From contig CM044964.1 in assembly GCA_024516035.1 (NCBI GenBank), forward strand, positions 21,554,202 to 21,618,201: DNA of 64,000 bases, read 5' to 3'. The notes under the pieces are model-generated. The model saw only the letters and a program-made list of their open reading frames with translations, did not search any database and was not told where the DNA came from. A program made the translations under genes and the position numbers. The stretch's first letter is position 1. Each line of letters starts with the position of its first letter. Below, in pieces: positions 47,357 through 58,554 of this stretch. Source of the DNA: Bactericera cockerelli. Its lineage: Eukaryota; Arthropoda; Insecta; Hemiptera; Triozidae.

Positions 47357-47470
47357 CCTTGTCAATTATTATTAGCATCCTTGTAAAGACAGTGGTAGAA
47401 GTGCTGAGTCATTCCTCCACTGTCGGGATACCATCGATCACGATGACGCCACCCTATGATGATGATTACC
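47357..47470 (-). mobile_element. Repeat M copy, reverse
   Basis: 'catccttgtaaagacagtgg' to 'ccaccctatgatgatga' matches 38106-38261 reversed. I see nothing in 47471-47880. Confidence 0.65.
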
Positions 47471-47884
47471 GCGGAGGATACAAGAAGTTGACAAAGATTG
47501 ATTTGGCGCGTCTCCTCTATTCATGTTTCCATAATAATATTTATATATTTCATTCACTTGTTCATTCGTAGGTTCATTTTCGTTGCATGTTCAATGTGCA
47601 TTGCGAATGATAATGAGAAAATGCTGATAGTACTCGTGATAATCATAACAAAAATACAATATCTAATAATGTAACAACTTTGAATGGAATTGAATTTCAT
47701 CCGACACACTGAATAGTTATGCATAGGGATTTCTAATTTTTTTATTATAGGTATATTTTTTTTATTTCTCTCCTTTCTCATATTTTGTTACTTTGTAATA
47801 GGTATCTGATTTTGGATTTTTTTCGAACTTATAATACAAATAATATATTACCTAATTTCAATTTTTTCCTTTTTTGTGTCTCTA

Positions 47885-48003
47885 TCCCTATTTGTACTTT
47901 GTAAAGAAAAAATAAATAATGAACAAAGAAACAAGAACAAAAAAGAGAATAAAGCTAATGTCCTACCTAAAGGGCGGGGTGGCAATCTCTTCCAGCCAAC
48001 CCT
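47885..48003 (-). mobile_element. 3' end of a non-LTR retrotransposon, short
   Basis: 'gtcctacctaaagggcgggg' then 'tggcaatctcttccagccaa'; the 'ttattgcc' of the usual motif is deleted. Confidence 0.55.
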
Positions 48004-48024
48004 TTACATAATATAATCATAAAC

Positions 48025-48215
48025 TTTTATTTTTTTAATATGGGTTTAACGTCGCTTTCAACTACATGGTCATATCACATCGGAGGTTATACCCTCCATT
48101 CGTTGGAAGCTCACAAACCATAAGCTAATACTCAAATTAAACTCAGCCAGCCTCAGTGGGGCCCAGGATAGCCGGCATCGAATTTGAATGATCACCCACC
48201 CATCTAAGTCCTATA
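48025..48215 (-). mobile_element. SINE-5S copy, reverse, 5' truncated
   Basis: 'gggtttaacgtcgctttcaa', 'ccctccattcgttggaagct', 'actcagccagcctcagtggg' and 'gatcacccacccatctaagt' follow the reversed family into part of the 5S head. Confidence 0.75.
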
Positions 48216-48265
48216 GTTACACCAATAAAAGAGACTTTGTTTCGACTGTGAGAGTAAAATTAATA

Positions 48266-48384
48266 ATAATAATACTCTTTAGTGGACGGTAACCACCAGG
48301 GCTAGGTTAATGCTCAAAGGATTTTGTACCACCTAACCTTCAGAGTCTTATTATTATGTGGTTACAAACTCAAATTAATGAGTT
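48266..48384 (-). mobile_element. SINE-t1 tail, reverse, ends in gap
   Basis: 'ggtaaccaccagggctaggt' to 'acaaactcaaattaatgagt' is the reversed SINE-t1 body; the head is lost in the gap. Confidence 0.78.
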
Positions 48385-48484
48385 NNNNNNNNNNNNNNNN
48401 NNNNNNNNNNNNNNNNNNNNNNNNNNNNNNNNNNNNNNNNNNNNNNNNNNNNNNNNNNNNNNNNNNNNNNNNNNNNNNNNNNNN
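48385..48484. other. Assembly gap (100 N)
   Basis: Exactly 100 N, which usually marks a gap of unknown size. Open frames across it are meaningless. Confidence 0.99.
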
Positions 48485-48589
48485 TTCGTCTGTGAATCAG
48501 TATAATCAGTATAAACAGAAGTTGTATTAGATGTACATGTGAAGATGATATCTCGAGAACGGATAGACGCCAACCACAACCATTACGCC

Positions 48590-48830
48590 AGCCTCCGTGG
48601 CGTAATGGTTGTGACTACTGTCCGTAGTGCCCCCGTGTAGCGACGTGACGTGAGTCTGGTATTTCCGGCCCTACGTAGTCTGGGTGAGGTGAATGTGGGT
48701 AGCTGTTACGATTTCTAGCGAATGGAGGGTGAAACCCCCGTCCCGACTACATCAAATCAGGACGTTAAAACCAAATAGAATCAACTGGTCACAATAGATC
48801 TAATAAGGTCGCACTGTTAATTGGTGTTGG
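48590..48830 (+). mobile_element. SINE-t3 copy
   Basis: Head 'gcctccgtggcgtaatggtt', a shortened middle, core 'gggtgaggtgaatgtgggta', tail 'caactggtcacaatagatct' as in 27066-27330. Confidence 0.8.
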
Positions 48831-48929
48831 TTATCGGATTAAAAATCGGAAGAGAATGCCGTTGGTATTAGCAACGCCCTTGTTCAAGTTTTGTTTTATT
48901 AATTTCATTTTCTATGTATGTATAATTTG

Positions 48930-49500
48930 TATATCGATACCTTTTTGCCAAAATGTGAATTGCGCCAAAATCAAATTTTTCAGGAGAGAGGTTTGAAAAA
49001 ATAAAAAGTTGTTTTTTTCAAAAAAAGTTTTATTACTCAGTTGTCCTACGTACGATTTATACCAAATTTGGATATAATACTTGAAACTGTTTGCTTTAAA
49101 TATTCTTGATAATTTTAACTGCGAAATGCCTTTAGTTATTGAGATAGTGTCGCTTTTCACAATTGATTGGTTGAAAAAGAATTCGCCAAAAAGTGAAAAA
49201 CTCCATCTCTCTTTGTTTAAGTATTAGCCAAAAAGTGAATTGTCCACTCTTCTTCTTCAGCCTACTAACCAAAATGTGAAAAACGCCCGATTTTTCGGGT
49301 TTTAAGTAAAGATGGTTTAGCCAAAATGTGAAAAGTCCACTCTTATTCCTCAGCCTGCTAAACCAGAATGTGAAAAACGCCCGATTTTTGGGTTTTAAGT
49401 AAAAGTGGTTTACGTAAAATGTAAAAAGTGCCATATGGAAAACAATAAATTTGTGAAAAGCGATATATAAGAAGAATAAATAGTGCATTATTTGTGCGTA
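48930..49500 (-). repeat. Repeat region with FTFW-encoding units
   Basis: 'gccaaaatgtgaaaa' and variants recur about eight times. A unit of about 108 bp is duplicated in tandem (49233-49430), containing 'aaacgcccgatttttcgggt'. The minus strand has a 118-codon frame (49488-49132) whose translation repeats FTFWL/FTFWF five times. This looks like repeat-derived coding by chance, or a decayed repetitive element. Related inverted sequence is at 52280-52645. Confidence 0.55.
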
Positions 49501-50049
49501 TAGTAATTGTAATAATGATTATTATTAAAAAACGCGATGGTTTTCCTCAACATCAAGTCAAAAATGAAGAGCGCACCAAAAGATATTATACGTCACAGCA
49601 CAAAGTTCCAATTTCACGCCTCTGTATCGGAATAACTATAAAGGAATGAAAACTGAAACACTAGAAAGGATGAATTATTTACTGAAAAGAAGCAAGCTTT
49701 TGAATGAAGATTTATAAGAGAATCATAAAAAACGCTTGATTTAAACCGGAGATAATCAATGGTGAAAAAAACCATTTTTCACTTTCTGCTGCTTGATGTT
49801 CTTATTCAATCTTGACAGGGCTACAGCCTAAACCACTGGGCCAATTTTTATGTATGAATTTGATCTTGTTTTTCTCGTCTTTGGTGGCAGGTATGCCTTT
49901 GAGTACTTATATAGCCCCAAAATGGGCACTTCAGCCCCATAATTCCAAAAAACCCGCTAATTGATGTACAAATATTAATAGAAATCTTATATTTTCCAGA
50001 GAACTTTAGCGATATAGACGATTGAGGTGTAATTTTAATTGTAATGAAA

Positions 50050-50660
50050 AATACAATTAATCAATGAGTAAAATCATACATAAAAACAGACCAACAGATT
50101 TGATGTATATAAATTTATGAGTCGCCCTTTTATTCGTAGTCAAGCACATTTATCATTAAGTACAAAAAAACATATAAACAGACAGACAGACCTGATATAC
50201 AAAAGACGGACATACAGGCAGACATAATTATTTGATGGATAAAACTTTATGAGGTGTTATTTTAATTGTAAAGTGAAGCATATTTATCACTGAGTAGACA
50301 AACAGACAGACATACAAACATACTTACGTTCAGACATATGAACAGACCAGGCGCGGCCGGTGCTATGGAGCTGCGGAGCTATAGCACCCCCAGACGAAAA
50401 AGAAAAAAAGACGATTTTCTCAAGTCGTACACAATACACAATAAAAATTATCACACATTTCTAGAATAATTAATGCATAACTATTACAAAGAGCATGGGT
50501 AATGTCTTAAAAAAATTAGATAGGTACTGAAAGAAATTCTTTAGTCCGGTATGCAGTACCCCCAAAACATTTCCCCACCGGCCGCGCGTAGAACAGACAC
50601 ATACGTACAGACATACAAACAGACATTTAGATAGACATACCTGTACGAACAGACTAAAAT
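50050..50660. repeat. Degenerate (GACA/CATA)n tract, interrupted
   Basis: 'cagacagacatacaaacat' and 'acagacagacctgatataca' types recur through 50085-50347 and 50591-50660. The hAT-like MITE at 50348-50590 splits it. 49501-50050 shows no clear feature. Confidence 0.6.
50348..50590. mobile_element. hAT-like MITE, 243 bp
   Basis: Starts CAGGCGCGGCCGGTG and ends near CACCGGCCGCGC (last bases mutated). A perfect 8-bp duplication GAACAGAC flanks it (50340-50347 and 50591-50598). It is the intact counterpart of 37940-38366. Confidence 0.88.
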
Positions 50661-51047
50661 ACTTTTACGTACATCGTAGGGCGATAATGCACTGGTGTGA
50701 TTGTGTGTGTATGCATTTAAGGAACACACCTTTCTTGTCAGAAGGTACCTGGGGGTATTTCTAGTACAAACTTCAAATGTTTTATCCTAAATGTCTCTAT
50801 ATTATTTCCTTTTGAAAACATACAAAAACGTGTGAAAATACTAACTACTTGATTAATACTAACATATCTCTATAAGATAGCTCTGAGTGTAGGTATGTCG
50901 AGTAGATAATAAACGATAGTACATGAGAGGATAGTAAACATGAAGCGGATCCCAAACATTATTTCAGGATATTTTTGGGCTGACGACTGGGCGGGTAATT
51001 TTTATACCGCGAAGGGGTATTTTTTTTAGGGATTATTACTTTTTCAT

Positions 51048-52160
51048 ACAGGGTCTGCCAGAAAAAAGGAGCCACTCGAAATATCTAGAGAACGGATTAA
51101 AATTTTAAAAAAATGCTAAAAAAAAACCTGTACCATTATATCGAGGGGAAACTTTATCTATTAGGTTCTGATTTTTTCATCATTACCAGGGGTGACCCCA
51201 AGGGAGTCAACTTTGGAATCTTAAATGAAATATCCCTATTTGAAATACATTTTTGAAAAGAAGTTGACATTAAAATTATATTAAGACAAGTTTGAGATTT
51301 TTAATCATAACTGGGTCGGAGGTATCGTACATTTCATTTCACAGGTTTCAGTAAGTTCATAAAAGAATTTAATTGTATTTTTGTAAAAAATGTTAATGTC
51401 TTTCTCATTGAAAAAATTAAATTTTCATGACTTTTTTGATACCATCAGGTTTACCAGTGGAGCTGTCAAGGGGTCATTTTTTATTGTGTAAAAAGTATTC
51501 CTTTTTTTTATTATAATCTGTGCTAAATAAGTTTTGTTGCTTAATCTAAATTTAATACTCTTGAAAACAGGGCCAAACACTAGAACTGTACGTGAGTTTC
51601 AGAATTTTCACATTCATTTGAAGTGAATCCGGCCCTGTTTTATTTTAAATTCAACATGAATCATTGCATATATTTAACACAAAAAAAGGATGGTTTTTAC
51701 ATTATTGAAAAAAAGTTGACCCTTGACACATCCCCTGGTAAAGCTAACTAACGCTATCAAAAAGGCATGAAAATTTCTTTATTTCAAATCAAAAAATTCA
51801 TATCTATTTAATTTTTTTTCAAATATACAATTAACTTCTTATAAAAAATTACTGAAACTTGTGAAATAAAATATACATACGAGTACGTTATTTCCGGCCC
51901 TGTTTTGATTAGAAATCTAAAACTTGTCTTAAAATACTTTTAATGTCAACTACTTTTTGGAATTGTCTTTTAAATATGGTGGTTCCCTTTAAGATTTCAA
52001 AGTTGAACCCCTGGGGCCCCCCCTGGTAATGATAAAAACCAATACCTAGTAGAAAAGGTTTCCCCTGCTATAGAATGGTACACCTGTCGTGTTTTTTTAA
52101 AATTTTAATCCGTTCTCTAGATATTTTGAGTGGCTCCATTTGTTATTGCGGCGGAACATA
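51048..52160. repeat. 1.1-kb foldback element
   Basis: The left arm (51048-51570) and right arm (51630-52160) are complementary along almost their whole length: 'gagccactcgaaatatctag' with its reverse near 52125, 'ttaagacaagtttgagattt' with its reverse near 51905, 'gtttaccagtggagctgtca' with its reverse near 51725. The loop is about 60 bp. No coding frame. A transcript would fold into a long hairpin. The first bases, 'acagggtctgcc', suggest a mariner-like origin. Confidence 0.82.
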
Positions 52161-52279
52161 GATAGTTTGAAACCCTGAATCCTGTTGTTTTGTTTTTCAA
52201 TAACAATCCTTTAATGTTTAAATAGTAATGAGAACATCTGAAAAGAAAAACTAGGAAGAAAGGCTAATACTTAGACAAA

Positions 52280-52645
52280 GAAAGATGTGGTTTTTCACTT
52301 TTTGGTGAATTCTTTTTCAACCTCTCAATTGTGAAAAGCGACACTGAAATAAAACGAAAATTGAAATTTTGGATATTTCACATTTTGGCAAAAAGGTATC
52401 GATATACTATCGGATTTTTCACAGTCTCGTATAATGTAAAAGAAAAAAAACGAAAACTTTTCACGTTTTGGCTGGATATATCTCAAAATTTGACCAAAAA
52501 AATGAAAACTTAAAATTAAAACTATACTAGATAGAAACTTGGCCGTGAGTTCATTCGAAAGAGCTTTTAAAACTGATTAAGAATCTGAAATAAAACGAAA
52601 ATTGAAATTTTGGATAATTCACATTTTGGCAAAAAGGTATCGATA
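52280..52645 (+). repeat. Repeat region related to 48930-49500, inverted
   Basis: 'cacattttggcaaaaaggta' plus 'tcgata' occurs at about 52380-52403 and again at about 52620-52643. It is the reverse complement of 48932-48956. The two blocks flank 49.5-52.2 kb in opposite orientation. Confidence 0.65.
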
Positions 52646-52744
52646 TCTAATTATCTATATTTTAAAGTTTTATAAAAAATATTTCAATAGTTGTTATATT
52701 TTTAATATGTCATTTGTAAATAAAACTTGATCGATCATGTTTAA

Positions 52745-52800
52745 TAATTGTAAGGGTTTCACTGAAAACCCTGCAACCAGGTCAGATAATAAAATGTGGC
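52745..52800. repeat. Short repeat, also at 27348-27392
   Basis: 'gtaagggtttcactgaaaac' and 'cctgcaaccaggtca' are shared by the two sites. It may be part of a longer unrecognised element. Confidence 0.6.
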
Positions 52801-52864
52801 CCTAGGTCTCCAAGATATATGTAGTTTATCTTGTACTTTGGACTTGCACGTATATTATTATAAT

Positions 52865-53048
52865 TATGAAACACTTTATGAGACATAAAAAAGACATATG
52901 CATTGTACAAATAATTATAATAATTGTAATTAAATAATGGAAATCATAAATACAATAAAAAGGAAAAAGAATAGAAAAATAATTACATATATAGAAACAT
53001 ATGTCCTAACTAAAGGGCGGGGTTATTGCCTATGGCAATATCTTACAA
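52865..53048 (-). mobile_element. 3' end of a non-LTR retrotransposon
   Basis: 'atgtcctaactaaagggcgg' and 'ggttattgcctatggcaata' are preceded by AT-rich sequence with 'gaaacactttatgagacata'. 53049-53585 has no recognised gene. Confidence 0.65.
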
Positions 53049-53589
53049 AGGTATACGACGGGCTGGTAGTGTAGGTACATTTATCAGTCCATGTGTGCAT
53101 ATATTTTATTGCAAGAACAAGAATATTCATCTTGAAAGAGAATTCTTAGAGGAACATATACGAGGGTCTATCAATCGTATACGAGTTGCACACGAGAGTA
53201 GATCTATCAATCAACTTAGTGCAGCACATACATCTTCTTGATTTTCAGAGGAGATTCCTGCACATGTAAATATACAGGGTTGGTGTATTATATATAATTT
53301 TATATAACTATAAAGTAGAAAAACACCACTTTAATATACTAGAAGATAGATATACTGGGTGATACTTTTTGGTTGGCCTAAGAGATTATTTCAGGGTGAA
53401 CCAGTAAATCCAGAAAAAAAACGAAAAGAAGATAAACAAAAGCACCACGTTTGGGTGGCCAAATTTTTGTCATTATTTTTTCTTGTCAAATTTTGTCATA
53501 AAAATAGGTAACGCAGATTTTTTTAAAAATATTTTTGACCTTGCAGAATTATGAAAAAAGACTGTTTTTCAGGTGTTACTTTTCAGATA

Positions 53590-53955
53590 CAACGGGGGTT
53601 TTACGCTCCATTCGCTGGAAACTCACAATTCAGCTACTCTAATTAACGTCACCCAGCCTGAGTAGGGCCTGGAATAGCCAGCATCACGAGGGTTCGAATT
53701 CGAATGGTCACATAATAAGTCCTAGCGTCGTTGGACGTTGCTGAACTTCAGCGACAGAACGAGCACTGGTGTAAAAACTTCAAGTTATCATATTTGTGTT
53801 AATCACTTTCGTTATATCACAACTACTCAAACTCGCTTTTCTAAATCCACGCTGAAACCGGGACTTGAACCCCCGACATCCAAGTTACAATTCCACCGCT
53901 CTATCGATCACGCTACTGAGGTCGGAACTGGTGTGTATTCAACATGCCATCATTG
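53590..53955 (-). mobile_element. SINE-5S split by SINE-t2
   Basis: The 3' body and most of the 5S head run to 53772 and resume at 53927 with 'actggtgtgtattcaacatg'. The break coincides with the SINE-t2 at 53773-53926. Confidence 0.8.
53773..53926 (-). mobile_element. SINE-t2 nested in SINE-5S
   Basis: Full-length reverse copy. The duplication ACTGGTGT is at 53765-53772 and 53927-53934. Confidence 0.85.
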
Positions 53956-53980
53956 TAAACTCACTCTTCCCAGACACCTT

Positions 53981-54150
53981 GCCGACCTCCGTGGCTCAGT
54001 GGTTAAGAGCATTGGTTACTGACCCAGAGGTTACGGGTTCGAATCACGGCCAGAGCGGAAAATTGTGACCGAGTTTTTCCGTTTCCGGAATGGCATGGGT
54101 GTGAAGGTGAAGTGCCCTGAAGTAATGCGAAAGCAGTTACGGGGCAAAAC
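53981..54150 (+). mobile_element. SINE-t7 copy
   Basis: tRNA-like head 'gccgacctccgtggctcagt', 'ggttactgacccagaggtta' and B-box 'cgggttcgaatcacgg', then 'gaatggcatgggtgtgaagg' and 'gtgccctgaagtaatgcgaa'. A related body fragment is at 5285-5365. Confidence 0.7.
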
Positions 54151-54220
54151 TAACATTTAATTTTTTTTTATTACAAATTAACGGACATAGCCCATGTTTT
54201 TTTTATGATAAGTTGTCACA

Positions 54221-54460
54221 TCTCTATATATAAAACAGAAAAAAGGACTACCTACCCATGTTTGTTTGTTTGTCCGGAGTTGTTTAGCCAAAACGGTAAG
54301 AGATAGCGAAAAATGTCTCAGAATTGACCCCCCCAAAACCATTATCGCTTTGTCCAGAAAAATTAAAAAAAGTTCAAAAAGGCATTGCTGTCCAGCAGTA
54401 CCGCCATGTCTTTGTAAATTTGAAATTTAGTCCCGTTGCAAAGCACGGGCAAACGGCTAG
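54221..54460 (+). mobile_element. Non-autonomous Helitron
   Basis: It starts TCTCTATATATAAAAC after an A. It ends with a hairpin (CCCGT...ACGGG) 10-11 bp before a terminal CTAG followed by T. These are the 5'-TC, 3'-hairpin-CTRR and A/T-site signs of Helitrons. About 240 bp, no coding. Confidence 0.7.
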
Positions 54461-54477
54461 TAAAACATATACATACA

Positions 54478-54560
54478 GGGTGTCCCGCCAAAGTTGGACA
54501 CCCCAAATCACTCGACCATTGAAAAGTTGAAAAATAAAAAATCCAAGGGTACATGTCGCA
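54478..54560. mobile_element. Possible mariner-type end fragment
   Basis: 'acagggtgtcccgccaaagt' is a typical left end; no matching right end is seen before the Tigger-like element at 54813. Confidence 0.3.
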
Positions 54561-54820
54561 GCTATGCGAATTTAAATAATAATAAAAAAACACACCTTAC
54601 CTCAGCAGAAACAGACTTGCGAGCAAATAGCTGCAAGAAAAACAACATATCTTGTTTTCCAAAAAGACGAACTGCCATAATTTCATTAAGGGAAGTAGGA
54701 AAATAAATAAAACGGTTCACAAACACTTTGTGTTGATGTTCTGCTTCATAGAGCATGTCAGATGTTCACCCAAGTTCTAGTTTTAGGTAGCAGTTGTTTC
54801 TAAAGTTATGTAGTCGAACC

Positions 54821-55335
54821 CGGATATAAGAGATCTGGATATAAGAAACCTGGATATAAAAGAACTGTATTTAAAAGAAATCTGGATATAAGAGATCTGG
54901 GTTTAAAAGAAACCTGGATATAAGAGGTCTGGATCTAACAGAAACCTGGATATAAGAGAACTGGATTTAAAAGTAACCTGGATATAAGAGATCTAGACTT
55001 AAAAGAAACCTGGATATAAGAGATCTGGATTTAAAAGAACCCTGGATGTAAGAGATTTGGATTTAAAAGAAACCTGGATGTACGAAAACTGGATTTAACA
55101 GAAACCTCAATATCTAAGAAAACTGGATTTAAAAGACGCCTGGATATAAGTGAATTGGATTTAAAAGAAACCTATATATAAGAGAACTGGATTTAAAAGA
55201 AACCTGGATATAAGAGAACTGGATTTAAAAGAAACCTTGATATAAGTGAATTGGATTTAAAAGAAACCTGGATATAAGAGATCTGAATATAACAGAAACC
55301 TGGATATAAGAGAACTGGATATAAGAGAACAGTTT
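54821..55335. repeat. About 32-bp minisatellite, roughly 16 units
   Basis: Each unit pairs two similar halves, 'ggatataagagatct' and 'ggatttaaaagaaacct'. The unit matches the inverted-end sequence of the surrounding Tigger-like element. Confidence 0.88.
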
Positions 55336-55430
55336 CTAGATCCAATTCACCTCATTTCTAGGGAAAATAACCCTTTAATAGTAGAGATAATAATCCTGTC
55401 CCTCGAGTTTATAATAATAAGTTTTAATAG

Positions 55431-55570
55431 TATCATTTTTGTGTTAATCACTCTTGTGATATCACAACTACTCAAACTCACTTTACTAAATCCACGCTGA
55501 ATCCGGGACTTGAACCACCGACCTCCAGGTTACAAGTCCGCCGCCTGAGTGATCAAGCTACTGAGGACGG
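55431..55570 (-). mobile_element. SINE-t2 copy, nested in the Tigger-like element
   Basis: Reverse copy: 'aatccgggacttgaaccacc' to 'atcaagctactgaggacgg'. Confidence 0.8.
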
Positions 55571-55644
55571 TTCATTGAGTTCTCTTTCTCGTATATCCAG
55601 GTTTGACTGTAATTGATATATGTTTTATATCTTTGGCTATACCA

Positions 55645-55725
55645 TCAGTTTCCGTGGCGTAACGATTGTGACTACTGCCCGAGATCCAGAGAGCCTGGGT
55701 TCGATCCCAGGTTACGGAGAATTTT
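55645..55725 (+). mobile_element. SINE-t3 head only
   Basis: 'tttccgtggcgtaacgattg' and the B-box 'gggttcgatcccaggttac'; the core is absent. 55726-56030 has no recognised feature. Confidence 0.65.
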
Positions 55726-56034
55726 TTTAACAATAAAATATGTGTTGAGCTCATTACAAACAACTCTATAGCAAGTGAGAGATCCTGTATATCTTAGGCT
55801 AGGTTGTGGCTAAACCATGCTATCTGCATGGCTAAAAGCCTTGAAACACATTGGATCTGGCCTGCATAATTTTCCATCCCGGTGCCCAGTGGTTCCCAAC
55901 CGGAGTTTTTTTTTTATTTATAGAGGGTGTCATTGAAAACATAGCGAACAGTTTAACCGTAAACTGAAATAAAGATAATTATAGATTCTATTATACCTGG
56001 GAAATAAGCTGAAATAAAGGTATAAATTCGTTTG

Positions 56035-56190
56035 CTTAAATCCCACCCAGTGCATGAATTTTATCTCATTAGTTCGAGTTTGTGACCACATAATAATAAG
56101 ACTCTGAGATTTAGGTGGTGGCAAATGCTTTGAGAATTAACCTCGCCTGGTTGTTACCTTCCACTGAAGAGTATTATTATTATTGTCAAG
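56035..56190 (+). mobile_element. SINE-t1, 5' truncated
   Basis: Starts 'aaatcccacccagtgcatga', with body 'gcctggttgttaccttccac' and an ATTATTATT tail. 56191-56684 is AT-rich with nothing recognised. Confidence 0.8.
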
Positions 56191-56685
56191 TAATCCATAA
56201 CCATTTATTTGTAAATACACCCTGTATGCGATGTCATTTGATCCTCGGTTGACCCTATAAGCTGTAAGTGAATGTTTACAGTAACGAGACGCCACTTGAA
56301 GCATAAAAAATAAAAGATTTTTATTTAATCTTGAAAAAAGAATTTTTTTTTAATCTCGTAAAAAAATAAACCTTCAACAAGAATTGATCTTTCGCAACAG
56401 AATCGTGCTATTTATAGAAACAATAATACGAAGAGATAAATAAATTGTTTATCTATTATTTTTATCATCAATAACTGAATGTTACGATAGTTGAATTACG
56501 ATAATACGATTACGATAATACTCATACGATTACGATAGAAGTCCAAAGATCTCTCATTTGCGTCTATCAAAAATGCATTTTATCTGCAACCTATATGCCG
56601 AGAAAGATTAGAATTATGCAATTCATCTTCAAGCGTCATTATAAATTACGTACCTATTCGCATTCCACCGTTACTATAAGTTAGT

Positions 56686-56850
56686 GTGGCCCGGTAGATC
56701 AGTGGTTGAGGCGTCGATATGGTAATCCAGAGGTCGAGGGTTCGACATCCAGGAGAAATATGACAAGTTATATTCTCCTATTTGCTATTTTGACCACGTA
56801 ATAATAATAGTGGGACTGAATACTTGAATAGTCCTAGTGGAACAGTATTA
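56686..56850 (+). mobile_element. SINE-t5-related copy, diverged
   Basis: Head 'tggcccggtagatcagtggt', B-box 'cgagggttcgacatccagg', then 'atgacaagttatattctcct' and 'tagtcctagtgg'. A subfamily variant. Confidence 0.65.
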
Positions 56851-56884
56851 TAATTATTTTAATCTTCTTCTACTACTTTCACTT

Positions 56885-57090
56885 TGCCTTTTCCCAAACC
56901 TCCATTTGCTGGGAATCGTACCAGCTATCCCGGACATTAACCTCAACTCAAGATCTCTATACTACTGGGAACTCACAAACCAGCTACTGAAATAAATTAG
57001 CCTCACCCAGCTTGAGTGGGGCTGGAAATAGGGTTCGAATTTGAATGGACACCCATCCAAGTCCAAACCTCACTGAACATTGGTTAACTG
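56885..57090 (-). mobile_element. SINE-5S / SINE-t3 composite fragments
   Basis: First a SINE-t3-type core piece (gctgggaatcgtaccagcta), then a SINE-5S body (ctcacccagcttgagtgggg) running into part of the 5S head (cacccatccaagtccaaacc), all reversed. 57091-57485 has nothing recognised. Confidence 0.6.
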
Positions 57091-57488
57091 AGAGAAACAA
57101 ATGTTTTATTTATTAAAACAAAGATCCTGTTCATTTGTGCTGATTGCCAATTGAAATGTTTTTCTTCTCCTTCTACTTTTTCTGTTCGTATTTTTTTTTT
57201 TTTCATACTCCATGGGTATGGTTATGAATGATGCGTATTGAATCTTTCAGTAAAAGGAGGAACTTTTAGACATACTGTAGATATGATTTTTTTCTTCATT
57301 ATCGTTGAAATCTTTCTTCTTTCAACAATTCAGTTAGATGAGGTTCGTATAATAATTATATTATAATTCTTAGTAAAAATATAATGAGTTCAAGACTCAT
57401 TTAAGTCTATTGTTTAGTTCAATGTCTGGTGTATTACGTCTATTGATAGCGGAATCATAAAAGACCCTAACGAGAGATAGATAGATCA

Positions 57489-57600
57489 AGGGCGAAATTA
57501 AAAGACTTTTTGTAATACCACGGTGGAGCTAAGTCTAGTTTTTTGCGTATTGTCTTACATTGGGAAAATTAATGCTATGTCATGACTCGTCGATTTTTTA
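57489..57600. mobile_element. Harbinger-like MITE, 3' truncated
   Basis: 'gggcgaaattaaaagacttt' then 'gtggagctaagtctag' match the left half of the family; the right half is missing. Confidence 0.5.
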
Positions 57601-57743
57601 TATTAATTTAGTATCAGCATAATCAGTATAACAAGAAAAGTAGAAATTGCATTAGATGTACATGAATAAAATATTCATGTAGGTACTTCTAATATATATT
57701 TTGGCCCTAAAATTCATGTTTTGCCTTTTCCGTGATCTAACAG

Positions 57744-57955
57744 GGCACTGGTAGTCAAGTGGCTAAGATGCTAGTCAGATAGTTAATCCAGGTAGCGAAG
57801 GAATTCGTTGGTTCGAATCCCATCCTATGCATGAATTTTTCCTCATTAATTTGAGTATATGAACACATAACAATAAGACTCTGAGGGTAAGGACGTAGAA
57901 AATGCTTTAAGCATCAACCTCGTCTGGTGGTTACCTTCCACTAAAGATAATTATT
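57744..57955 (+). mobile_element. SINE-t1 copy
   Basis: Head 'gcactggtagtcaagtggct', B-box 'ggttcgaatcccatcctatg', body and ATTATTATT tail. Confidence 0.85.
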
Positions 57956-58139
57956 ATTGTGCTTCGAGAAATCGTCGGTTCGAATTCCAGGTTGGGCAGA
58001 AGTTTCTGAAAATGCTCTGAGCATTGTGGTTGAAATTTCCACCAGCAGACGTGTTAACGGATAGTGTAGGGTTAGTAATCTAATTCTGTTTCATAATATG
58101 GCCCTAAGGGGTTAATACTATTATAATAAGAGCTGGTGT

Positions 58140-58275
58140 CACCGACCTCAGTATAGCTTGATCGATAAGGCGGCGGACTTGTAACCTGGAGGTCGGCGGT
58201 GGTTTTAATAAGTCCCAAGGTCAGCAAAGTTTTAGTAATGCGAATTTCAGTAATGCAAGTTGTGACATCACGTTT
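58140..58275 (+). mobile_element. SINE-t2 copy
   Basis: Head 'accgacctcagtatagcttg', 'gataaggcggcggacttgta' and body to 'gttgtgacatcacg'. A reversed SINE-t3 tail scrap (tctaggctcctttcatgtcc) follows at 58284-58335. Confidence 0.8.
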
Positions 58276-58554
58276 TTTTTATGGACGTTTTTTTTATCCA
58301 ATGTCTAGGCTCCTTTCATGTCCATTAATTCTATTTTTTTCTACCATTATGGTGTCATCCTTATTTATGCATGTAGTATAATAAACTTCTTTTAAACAAG
58401 TGATTAATAAAAATATGAGAACTAAACTAAAACTATTAATAAGAGCCGGCAGAACTATGCATATAGTTGTTTTGAAGGAAAAAAACTTTAATCTCCAAAA
58501 CTGACGACACAAAATGTTCTTTCTTGAAGTTGCTAGATTCCTATCACCCTCTTC

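Larger units (their letters stand above)
54813..55609. mobile_element. Tigger-like element expanded by an internal minisatellite
   Basis: The left end 'gtcgaacccggatataag' and right end 'atatccaggtttgactg' are inverted and flanked by TA. The subterminal sequence has expanded into a tandem array (54821-55335). A SINE-t2 lies at 55431-55570. Confidence 0.7.

Noticed and set aside
48324..48579. Frames crossing the N gap
   Set aside because: Contain undetermined residues; not interpretable.
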